A stretch of DNA of 55,971 nucleotides from Roseateles oligotrophus (GTDB lineage Bacteria > Pseudomonadota > Gammaproteobacteria > Burkholderiales > Burkholderiaceae_C), in assembly GCF_014204525.1 (NCBI RefSeq), contig NZ_JACHLP010000015.1:1-55971 (forward strand). The letters run 5' to 3'. The position numbers were made by a program, and so were the translations under genes. Every line of letters starts with the position of its first letter. Within the stretch, counting starts at the first letter, position 1. Positions 17,906-25,301 of the stretch are shown here, piece by piece. The notes under the pieces are model-generated. The model ran no database searches. It was not told the DNA's origin and saw only the letters and a program-made list of their open reading frames with translations.

Positions 17906-19650
17906 GCCTGAGCCGCCACGCCCGGCGCCCAATCACGGCCCTGCTGCTGCGCCTGCCACAGCGTCTGGTAGAGGCCGGGCTGGCCCAGCAGCTGGGCATG
18001 GCGGCCGCGCTGCACGATGCGGCCGCGCTCCAGCACCCAGATCTGGTCGGCCGCCACCACGGTGTGCAGGCGGTGGGCAATCATCAAGACCGTGCTGTGG
18101 CGGGCCAGGGCCTGCAGGGCTTGCTGGATCAGGGCCTCGTTCTCGGGGTCCAGCGAGGCGGTGGCCTCGTCCACCAGCACCAGGGGCGCGCGCTTGAGCA
18201 GGGCGCGCGCAATGCACAGGCGCTGCTTCTGCCCGCCGGAGAGTTCGGCGCCCTGCTCGGACAGCTCGGTCTCGTAGCCCTGCGGCAGGGCCAGAATGAA
18301 GTCGTGGCAGGCGGCCTGGCGGCAGGCCTCTTCCAGCTCGGCCTGCGTGGCCTCGGGGCTGGCCAGGCGCAGATTGGCCGCCACCGTGCCGGTCAGCAAT
18401 TGCGGATGCTGGAACACGATGGCGATGCGCTGCTGCAGAGCGGCCAATTCATAACTTCGGATATCAACACCATCGAGCAACACCGTGCCCGGCGGCGCGT
18501 CCCAGAAGCGGGCCAGCAAGCGGGCCAGCGTGCTCTTGCCCGAGCCCGAGGGCCCGACCAAGGCCGTCAGGCTGCCGGCCGGCAATTCGCCGCTGAGCTG
18601 ACTCAGCACCTGCTCTGCGCCGCCATAGCCGAAGCTGAGATCGCGCAGGCTGATTTGCAGCGGCCCCGCCCAGGCGGGCTGCTGGCTGCCGTCCGCTTGA
18701 ACGGGCTCGTCCAGCAGGGCGGCGATGCGCCGGGCGCTGCGCAGCATCACCTCGCTCTGGGCCAGGCCCAGAACCATCAGCGAGAGACTGCGGTGCAGGC
18801 GCATGCAGACCAGCAAGAAAGTCAGCAGCAAGGGCAGACCCACGGCACCGCCCTGCCAGCGCCACAAGCCAACCAGCATCAGCAGGGGCAGGCCCAGCTC
18901 CAGCAGGCTGATGAAGCTGAGCGGCCCCAAGGCGGCACGCCATTCCAACGCCAGGCTCTCGCGGCTTTGGCGGCGCAAGGCCTGGTCCACGCGCGCAAAG
19001 CGGGCGCCGGCCATGCCGTGGGCCTTGAGCGTTCGCAAGCCCTCCAGATACTCCAGCGTGGCCGCCTGGGCCTGGGCATTGGCGTCCAGCCAGCGGTCGG
19101 CCTGGGCCAGGCCCTGGCGGCGCAGCAAAGCCCAGGCGGGTAGGCCCAGGGCCAGGCCGGCGGCCATGGCGGCCGTCAGTGCCAGGTCTTGCGTGGCCAT
19201 GGCCAGCAGCAAGAAGCCGCACATCAGCAGGCTGCTGACCAGGGGGCCGTAAAGGTGGGAGAAAGCCTGCTCGGCATGGTCCACATCCTGCAGCAGCACG
19301 GCGGAGAGTTCGCCACCGTCGCGTTGCAGCATGCGGCCCACCGGCCAGGCCAGCAGGCGCTCGGCCAGGCGCAGGCGCAAGCCCTCGGCCAGATGCACGC
19401 CCCAGCCATGGGTGAGCAGGCAGACCTGGCGGGCCACCCAGGTACGCGCCAGCAGCAGGCCCCAGATCAGCGCGCACAGCGGCAACCATTGCGCCAGCTG
19501 GCTGGGGCCGGCCAGCAGTCGCTCGACCAGCAGCAGAAAGACCCCAAAAGGCAGGGCGCTGAGCAGCCCGTCCAGCAGCAGCCAGGGCAGGTGCTGGCGC
19601 GCCATCTGGCGCCAGGCGCCGGGGCAGAGTTTGTCCAGCAATTCAAACAT
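17902..19650 (-). CDS. ABC transporter, fused membrane and ATPase domains (YbtQ/IrtB-like)
   Basis: The product is 582 residues from ATG 19650 (MFELLDKLCPGAW), chosen because it follows GGAGAG and overlaps the upstream ABC gene by eight bases. An exporter-type membrane domain with about six helices spans 1-310. The ATPase domain has Walker A GPSGSGKSTLARLLARF, Q-loop VFQHPQLL, signature LSGGQKQRLCIARALL, Walker B LVLVDEATASLD and an H-loop His in IAHRLHTV. Such pairs (YbtPQ, IrtAB) use an exporter fold to import ferric siderophores. It pairs with the preceding ABC gene as a likely heterodimer. Confidence 0.9.
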   Translation of the reverse strand: MFELLDKLCPGAWRQMARQHLPWLLLDGLLSALPFGVFLLLVERLLAGPSQLAQWLPLCALIWGLLLARTWVARQVCLLTHGWGVHLAEGLRLRLAERLLAWPVGRMLQRDGGELSAVLLQDVDHAEQAFSHLYGPLVSSLLMCGFLLLAMATQDLALTAAMAAGLALGLPAWALLRRQGLAQADRWLDANAQAQAATLEYLEGLRTLKAHGMAGARFARVDQALRRQSRESLALEWRAALGPLSFISLLELGLPLLMLVGLWRWQGGAVGLPLLLTFLLVCMRLHRSLSLMVLGLAQSEVMLRSARRIAALLDEPVQADGSQQPAWAGPLQISLRDLSFGYGGAEQVLSQLSGELPAGSLTALVGPSGSGKSTLARLLARFWDAPPGTVLLDGVDIRSYELAALQQRIAIVFQHPQLLTGTVAANLRLASPEATQAELEEACRQAACHDFILALPQGYETELSEQGAELSGGQKQRLCIARALLKRAPLVLVDEATASLDPENEALIQQALQALARHSTVLMIAHRLHTVVAADQIWVLERGRIVQRGRHAQLLGQPGLYQTLWQAQQQGRDWAPGVAAQA

Positions 19651-21484
19651 CCCGCTCTCCTTCGTTCTTGCGCATCGCCCAATGAGCGGCCTGGTCTTGC
19701 TGCGCCCACAGCCGCGCATAGGCGGCGTCCTCCTGCATCAGCTGGGCATGGCGGCCGCGGGCGCGCAGGCGGCCGGCCTCCAGCACCAGCACCTGCTCGG
19801 CATTGCGCAGCGAGCTGAGGCGGTGGGCAATCATCAGCACGGTGCGATCCCGCAGCAGCTCGGAGAGGATGTGCTGGATCTGCGCCTCGGTGCCGGCATC
19901 GGCAAAGGCCGTGGCCTCGTCCAGCACCAGCAGGGGCGCGTCGCGCAGCAGGGCACGCGCCAGGGCCAGGCGCTGGCGCTCGCCACCGCTCAAGCTGGCG
20001 CCGCCCTGGCCCAGCACGGTCTCCAGGCCTTGCGGCAAGGCCTGCACAAAGTCCCAGGCGCAGGCACGGCGCAAGGCGGTCTCGATGGCCTCGGCGCTGG
20101 CCTCGCGGCCCATGCAGAGATTGGCGCGCAGCGTGTCCCACAGCAGGAAAGTATCCTGAAACACAAAGGCGGCCTGGGCCAGCACCTGGGCGCTGCCCAG
20201 CTCGCGCAGGTCCACCCCGTTCAGCAAGACCTGACCCCGCTGCGGGTCGTTGAAGCGCCCGAGCAGGGAGGCCAGCGAACTCTTGCCGCTGCCCGAGGGG
20301 CCGACCAGGGCCGTCAGCGTGCCGGGGCGCAGATCCACATTGATGTCTTGCAAGACCCAGGGGCCTTGCGCCTCATAACGCAGGCCGACCCCCTTGAACT
20401 GCAAGGTCAGCGGCCCCGGCGGCAGGGGCTCGGGCTGCTCGGGCTCGGGCAGGGCCGGCACCGCCAGGCAGGCTTGCACCCGGCCAGCGCCCATCAGCAC
20501 CTGCTGCAGATGGCCGCCCAGCATCAGCAGGGCGGTGATGGCATCGGGCACGGCCTGGGCCAGCACCAGCACCGCCACCAGCTCGGGCAGGCCGGTATGG
20601 CCCTGGGCATACATCCACAGGCCGGCCGGCAGCAGCACCAGCAGATGGCAGTCCAGCGCCAGCCTGAAGGCTGCCATGCCCGGCGCGGTGGCGGCAATCC
20701 ACTGCCTCACCATGCCGCCGAAAGCCTGCACATCCTGGCTGTAACGTTGATAGGCCGGCAGGCCCCGGCCCATGCTCTTGACCAGGGGCAGGGCGCGCAG
20801 CAAGTCCTGCATGCTGGCATGCATGCGCGCGCGCAACTCGAAGTAGCGCTGCATGCGCGGCCCCACATCGCGGTACATCCAGGCCTGGGCGACCAGGGCG
20901 GCCGGCCACACCAGCAGGGAGAGCAGGGCCAGCCGCCAGTCCAGGCTGGCCATCAGCGCGGCGGCCAGCAAGGGCGTGGCCAGGGCCATGCTCAGGTCCA
21001 GCAACTGGTGGGCGACAAAGCGCTCGATCTGCTCAACATCCTCGCCCACCAGTTTCTTCTGCTGCGCCGCACCCGCTCTTGTCATGGCGCCCAGGGGCCA
21101 GCCGGCCAGGCTGGCCAGCAAGCGGCTGCGCAAGCGGTTGAGCAGATCAAAAGCAGCCCGGTGCATCAGCAAGGTGGCGCCCATCAGGCTGAGGTTGCGC
21201 AAGAACAGGGCCGCCAGCACGATGCCGCCCAGGGCCAGCCAGTCGCTGCTGCGCGCAGCGCCCGGCAGCAACAGGCCCTGCACCAGATGCTGAACGCTCC
21301 AGGCCGGCACCAGGCTCAGCGCGCTGCTGAGCAGGCCCAGCAGCAGGCCCGTGCCCAGCAGCCAGCGGTAGGGGGCGGCCTCAGCCAGCAGCCAGCGCAG
21401 AGCGCCCTTACTGTCATTCTGAGCAGGGTCAGCGGGTGGCGCGATCTGTTCGCCCAGCGCGGGGCTGGCGATGGCTTCGCTCAT
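19643..21484 (-). CDS. ABC transporter, fused membrane and ATPase domains (YbtP/IrtA-like)
   Basis: The product has 613 residues. A membrane domain follows a short polar N-terminus and spans about 35-330. The ATPase shows Walker A GPSGSGKSSLASLLGRF, signature LSGGERQRLALARALL, Walker B LLVLDEATAFAD and His in IAHRLSSL. The Walker B glutamate is present, so this half looks catalytically competent. The gene starts three bases after the receptor stop and ends eight bases inside the next ABC gene, tight coupling expected for a heterodimer. It lacks the siderophore-interacting domain of mycobacterial IrtA, so it is closer to YbtP. Role in ferric-siderophore import inferred from context. Confidence 0.9.
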   Translation of the reverse strand: MSEAIASPALGEQIAPPADPAQNDSKGALRWLLAEAAPYRWLLGTGLLLGLLSSALSLVPAWSVQHLVQGLLLPGAARSSDWLALGGIVLAALFLRNLSLMGATLLMHRAAFDLLNRLRSRLLASLAGWPLGAMTRAGAAQQKKLVGEDVEQIERFVAHQLLDLSMALATPLLAAALMASLDWRLALLSLLVWPAALVAQAWMYRDVGPRMQRYFELRARMHASMQDLLRALPLVKSMGRGLPAYQRYSQDVQAFGGMVRQWIAATAPGMAAFRLALDCHLLVLLPAGLWMYAQGHTGLPELVAVLVLAQAVPDAITALLMLGGHLQQVLMGAGRVQACLAVPALPEPEQPEPLPPGPLTLQFKGVGLRYEAQGPWVLQDINVDLRPGTLTALVGPSGSGKSSLASLLGRFNDPQRGQVLLNGVDLRELGSAQVLAQAAFVFQDTFLLWDTLRANLCMGREASAEAIETALRRACAWDFVQALPQGLETVLGQGGASLSGGERQRLALARALLRDAPLLVLDEATAFADAGTEAQIQHILSELLRDRTVLMIAHRLSSLRNAEQVLVLEAGRLRARGRHAQLMQEDAAYARLWAQQDQAAHWAMRKNEGERDV

Positions 21485-21487
21485 GGC

Positions 21488-23629
21488 TCAACCCTCCAGC
21501 GCGAAGTTCAGGCGCAGGCTCAGCTCGCGCCCGGCCATCAGCTGGCGCCCGTAGGTGCCGGGTGCGATGCCCGGCATATTGGACAGATTGATGGCACCGG
21601 CCACCACCGTCGCATCCGTCAGATTGCGCAAACCCAGCTCCAGACCCCAGCGCCGGTTCTCCAGCGCCAGCCGGGCATTGAACCAATGCGATGCGCTCAG
21701 GATGGCCGTATTGCTGGGGTCCACGGCCCGCTTGCCCAGGGCATTAGCCTCCAGACGCGCACTGAGGCGCCCGCCGCCCGCCCAGGTCGGCGCGGCCAGG
21801 CCATAGCCCAGGCCCAGGCTGGCGCTGAAGTCGGGCGTGCGCTCAATCCGCAAGCCGCCCACATCGCGGCCCTGGTAGAGGGCACCGGCGTCGTAGCGGG
21901 CCTGGGTGTAGGCCAGACGGCCGTCGAGCTGCCAGCCTTCGGGTCCGGGCGTCCACTGCCCGTCCAGCTCCAGGCCTTTGGAGTGGGCACCGCTCAGATT
22001 GCCGGCCAGGAAGCGCGCGCCAGGCAACATCACCATGGACTGGATGTCAGCAATCTTCATCCAGTAGGCCGTGGCATTCAGCGCCAGCTCGCCGGTCTGC
22101 AGCTTGTAGCCGGCTTCAAGCACATGGTTGCGCTGCGGGCCGAAGCTGGCGTCGGCCAGCACATTGCTCATCTGGAAATGGTTGAAGCCGCCGGGCAGAT
22201 AGCCCTGGTTGTAGCTGGCGTAAACATTCTGTGTCGGGCCCAGGCGCAGATTCACCCCGCTGCGCGGCAACCAGGCGGTGAAGGTTTGCCGGCCGGCATA
22301 GGCCAGCTGGGCCAGGCTCCCGCTGGCCGGATCGGCCAGCACGGTGTTGACGATGTCCACCTCGCGCTCGGCCCGCTGGCCGCGCAGGCCCAGGCTCCAG
22401 TCCCAATCGCCCTGGCGCAGCAGCCATTGGCCGAACAAGGCCTGGTCCCTGCCCTCGCGCCGGCCCTCCGCCTTGCCCAGGGGCAGGGAGGCGCCGGGCT
22501 TGCCCATGTAATAGCCCACATCGTGGTTGCTCTCACGCTGCCGGCTCCAGCTCAGGCCCAGCAACCAGCGCTGCGCGCCCTCTTCCTGGGCCCATTGCAG
22601 GCCCAGGTCCTCGCCGTCCTGATCGGCGTTCTGGGTGCAGTAGACCGACATGGCACCGGCGCCGTAATCGCACTCGAACAAGGCTCGCATGGGCGCGTGG
22701 CGCAGCGAGGCGTGGGCGCTGAGCCGGCCCAGCGGCAGTTGGCGGTCCAGCCGCAGGGCGGCGCGCTGCTGGCGGGCCAGGGCATCGCTGCGGACATCAA
22801 AACCGGTCTGGCGCGCCACCTCGGCCTTGTTCAGGCCCGCCAGCGTGACCCGCTCGATGCGGCCATAACCCGAATCCTCCTGGCCCGCAAAAGCGTCCAG
22901 GCGCAGCCGGGTCAGCGCGTCCAACTGCCACTGCAGGCCCAGGTTCAGATAATGCTGTTCCTTGCGGTCCTCGTTGACGCCCTCGGCCGAGGCGATCTCG
23001 CCGGCATAACGCAGCGTCTGCGCGTGCAGCTTCATGCGCAGCGGGCCCTGGGCACCGCTTTGCAAGGCCAGCTGCAAACGCCGCTCGCCATGGCTGCCCA
23101 GGCCGCCGCCCAGGCGCAGCGCGGGCTTGGCCGCAAAGGCGCGGGTCTGCACATTCAGCACCCCGCCTATGCTGTTGTGGCCGTACAGCGTGGAGCCGGG
23201 GCCGCGCAGCACTTCGACGCGCTCGATGTCGTCCGGGTCCAGCATGATGGCGTAGCGATTGCTCAGCGGCACGCCGTCCACCAGCACGGTCAGGGGCGAG
23301 CTGCCCTCGAACAGCGGCGTGTTGAGGCCGCGGTAGTTGTAATCGTGCACGCCCTCGAACAGGCGCACGACGCTGGCCCCCGGCACCTGGCTGACCAGAT
23401 CGTCCACCGAGCGCACCTGGCGCTCGGCCAGTTGCTCGGCGTCCAGCATCGTCACCTGCTGGGAGACATCGGCGCTGCGCTGCTGCAGGCGGTTCACCGT
23501 GGTGGTGACGCGCGGCAGGGTTTGCGCCGCCTCGGCCGGCGCCGCCAGGGCCGGGCCACCACTCGCGCTCGCTAACAGAGCCACAGCCAGGCCCACTCCG
23601 GTCCGAACACCCATCCTCGACGGCTTCAT
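21488..23629 (-). CDS. TonB-dependent receptor (FyuA-like), first gene of the siderophore operon
   Basis: This outer-membrane receptor has 713 residues from ATG 23629, which lies nine bases after AAGGA; ATG 23638 is directly against that site and the frame upstream is not receptor-like. A signal peptide ends near GGPALAA. The plug has VTMLDAEQLAERQVRSVDDL, NYRGLNTPLFEG, LTVLVDGVPLSN, DDIERVEVLRGPGSTLYG and NSIGGVLNVQTR. The barrel includes PTQNVYASYNQGYLPGGFNHF, a pattern I associate with FyuA/pesticin-type receptors. The chain ends LRLNFALEG, without a terminal aromatic residue. A Fur-like palindrome lies 30 bases upstream. Gene order receptor-ABC-ABC-MFS suggests one uptake operon. Confidence 0.9.
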   Translation of the reverse strand: MKPSRMGVRTGVGLAVALLASASGGPALAAPAEAAQTLPRVTTTVNRLQQRSADVSQQVTMLDAEQLAERQVRSVDDLVSQVPGASVVRLFEGVHDYNYRGLNTPLFEGSSPLTVLVDGVPLSNRYAIMLDPDDIERVEVLRGPGSTLYGHNSIGGVLNVQTRAFAAKPALRLGGGLGSHGERRLQLALQSGAQGPLRMKLHAQTLRYAGEIASAEGVNEDRKEQHYLNLGLQWQLDALTRLRLDAFAGQEDSGYGRIERVTLAGLNKAEVARQTGFDVRSDALARQQRAALRLDRQLPLGRLSAHASLRHAPMRALFECDYGAGAMSVYCTQNADQDGEDLGLQWAQEEGAQRWLLGLSWSRQRESNHDVGYYMGKPGASLPLGKAEGRREGRDQALFGQWLLRQGDWDWSLGLRGQRAEREVDIVNTVLADPASGSLAQLAYAGRQTFTAWLPRSGVNLRLGPTQNVYASYNQGYLPGGFNHFQMSNVLADASFGPQRNHVLEAGYKLQTGELALNATAYWMKIADIQSMVMLPGARFLAGNLSGAHSKGLELDGQWTPGPEGWQLDGRLAYTQARYDAGALYQGRDVGGLRIERTPDFSASLGLGYGLAAPTWAGGGRLSARLEANALGKRAVDPSNTAILSASHWFNARLALENRRWGLELGLRNLTDATVVAGAINLSNMPGIAPGTYGRQLMAGRELSLRLNFALEG

Positions 23630-23658
23630 CGTTCTCATTCCTTGTTCACTGCAACAGA

Positions 23659-23673
23659 TGAGAACAATTCTCA
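23659..23673 (-). promoter_or_regulatory. Fur-box-like palindrome upstream of the siderophore receptor operon
   Basis: TGAGAACAATTCTCA is a near-perfect 7-1-7 inverted repeat, close to the Fur consensus TGATAATNATTATCA. It lies 30 bases before the receptor start and may also affect the divergent gene at 23806. Confidence 0.7.
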
Positions 23674-23805
23674 ATTGAACAAGATTTACGGGCCACCCCG
23701 GGCGGGAATGTCCAAAGACGCCTGCCGGCCTGTCCCGCCAGGAGTGGCGGCGCGGAGCCGGGCTGCGCACAGTCGGAGCCCCGCCACTGCCTGAGAGCAA
23801 AAACC

Positions 23806-24228
23806 ATGACGCTTGTTGATTCACCCCTTCAGGTCCGCCTGGACTGCAGGGCCGCGCCCCTGCTGATCAGCCGCCTGCCCGAGCCGCTGAGCGGCGAAAC
23901 AGGCCTGCTGGCCCTGCAGCAATGGCAGGCGCAGATGCTGGCGTGGCTGGCCACGGGTCGGCGCTTTGTGCTGGTGCAATTCACGGCCAGCGAGGCCGCC
24001 CAGGACGCCGCCATCGCCAGCCACCAGGCGCGCTGGTACAAGGCCCACAAAGAGGCCTTGTTCGGCCTGTGCGATGGGCTGATCGTGGTCGGCTCCAGTG
24101 GCCCGCAGGCGAGTGAGCTGAATGCCGCCACGCAGAAGTTTCTGCAAGCCCTGCCCGTGCGCAGCGCCCTGGTGGGCGATGAGGGCGAGGCGCGCCGGCA
24201 GGCTCAGGCCTGGATGATCAAGTCCTGA
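23806..24228 (+). CDS. Unknown 140-residue protein within the siderophore locus
   Basis: I do not recognise this family. The product is soluble, without signal peptide or membrane helix. Alternating hydrophobic strands and helices (RRFVLVQFTASEAAQDAA, HKEALFGLCDGLIVVGSSGP, LPVRSALVGDEGEARRQA) suggest a small alpha/beta fold. The start is ATG 23806, eight bases after GAGAG. It is divergent from the FyuA-like receptor and convergent with the AraC-type regulator, whose 3' end it overlaps by 25 bases. Its position between receptor and regulator suggests a role in iron uptake, perhaps handling the siderophore or controlling the regulator; this is inference. Confidence 0.7.
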   Translation: MTLVDSPLQVRLDCRAAPLLISRLPEPLSGETGLLALQQWQAQMLAWLATGRRFVLVQFTASEAAQDAAIASHQARWYKAHKEALFGLCDGLIVVGSSGPQASELNAATQKFLQALPVRSALVGDEGEARRQAQAWMIKS

Positions 24229-25214
24229 TCTGAGACAAGGATGGAACGCCTGGCCCACTCCCCCGGATTGAGATCAAAGCGCTTGCGAAAGGCAGCGGCG
24301 AACTGGGCCGGGTTGGCATAACCGATTTGCAGAGCGGTTTCGGTGACCGTGGCGCCCGGCCGCCCCAGCAGCAAGGCGGCCTGCTGCAGGCGCTGCTCGC
24401 GCACCCAGGCCGCCACACCCAGGCCGAACAGGGCTTTGAAGCCGATCTTGAGCCGGCAGTCGTTCAGGCCCAGCTGGCGCGCCAGCTCGGCGATGCTGGG
24501 CGGCTCCTGCAGCTGGGCCAGCAGGCTGCGGCCGGCCTCGCGCAGCAAGGCCTCGTCCTGGCTCTGCCAGCGCGCCCGCTTGGCCTGCTCGCGCTGCAGA
24601 TGGCCGCGCAGGCCGGCCACCACCTCGGCCACGAATTGCAGGCGCAGCACCTGGCTGCGCAGGCGGGCCGCAATCCCCGCCTCGGCCTGCGCCATTGCCG
24701 CCTGCAATTGCCGGGCCAAGGCCAGCAGGCCGGCCGAGGCCGGGGCCTGGCGGGCAAAGGCCGGCTGCGCCTGCATCTGCGCCGTCAGCGCCAGCAGGTC
24801 GGCGTCAAGCTCGGCATCGAGCAGGGCGAGAAAGCAGTCCATGCGCAGCATGACGCTGACACAGCAGGTCTGCGTGCCCTGGTAACGGGTGCAACCCGCA
24901 TGCTCCTGCAGGCGGTAGATGCACAGGCTGCCGGCCTGCATGCGCAGCGGCCGCGCCACCTCCGGGTGCTTGCTGCTGAGCCGCCCGTCCAGCATGACCA
25001 TCAGGGTGACCATGTCCTCCTGCTGGCTGAAGCCCTCGCTGCGCATCAGCAACTGCTCGGGATGGCTGGCGCCAAAACAGCTGACGGCCCAGCCAGCCTC
25101 CGGGCTCAGCAGGCTCAGGTCGAAACGGCTGCCCCGGGGGCCGTGCCAATGCAAATGCCCGCCCGCCAAGTCGCGCATATGATCCGGCTCAAAGGCAAAT
25201 GTCTCTGCTTTCAT
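24204..25214 (-). CDS. AraC-family transcriptional regulator (PchR/YbtA-like)
   Basis: The product has 336 residues. The N-terminal part (about 1-200) would be the ligand-binding domain; in PchR and YbtA it senses the ferric siderophore. The C-terminal AraC DNA-binding domain (about 230-328) has PSIAELARQLGLNDCRLKIGFKALFG and the second helix-turn-helix VTETALQIGYANPAQFAAAFRKRFDLNP. The RLKIGFKALFG pattern is typical of the PchR/YbtA branch rather than AraC itself. A perfect Fur-like palindrome lies eight bases before the start. It likely activates the receptor-ABC-MFS operon downstream on the same strand when the siderophore is present. Start ATG 25214; ATG 25178 is possible. Confidence 0.9.
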   Translation of the reverse strand: MKAETFAFEPDHMRDLAGGHLHWHGPRGSRFDLSLLSPEAGWAVSCFGASHPEQLLMRSEGFSQQEDMVTLMVMLDGRLSSKHPEVARPLRMQAGSLCIYRLQEHAGCTRYQGTQTCCVSVMLRMDCFLALLDAELDADLLALTAQMQAQPAFARQAPASAGLLALARQLQAAMAQAEAGIAARLRSQVLRLQFVAEVVAGLRGHLQREQAKRARWQSQDEALLREAGRSLLAQLQEPPSIAELARQLGLNDCRLKIGFKALFGLGVAAWVREQRLQQAALLLGRPGATVTETALQIGYANPAQFAAAFRKRFDLNPGEWARRSILVSDQDLIIQA

Positions 25215-25221
25215 TCCGTAT

Positions 25222-25236
25222 TGAGAATTATTCTCA
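25222..25236. promoter_or_regulatory. Fur box at the AraC-regulator promoter
   Basis: TGAGAATTATTCTCA is a perfect 7-1-7 palindrome, differing from the Fur consensus TGATAATNATTATCA only by a symmetric T-to-G / A-to-C pair. It lies between the regulator start and the divergent prlC and should repress the regulator when iron is plentiful. Confidence 0.8.
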
Positions 25237-25301
25237 ATTGATTATGGCATGCGGTCGAACGCCATCCATCGCTCTCGCTTCTTTGCGCTTCTCCCTCGCC
25301 C

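Noticed and set aside
19331-23575. A 4.2 kb open plus-strand frame opposite the siderophore genes
   Set aside because: Antisense shadow rich in Gln, Ala and Gly; the minus-strand ABC and receptor genes carry clear motifs.
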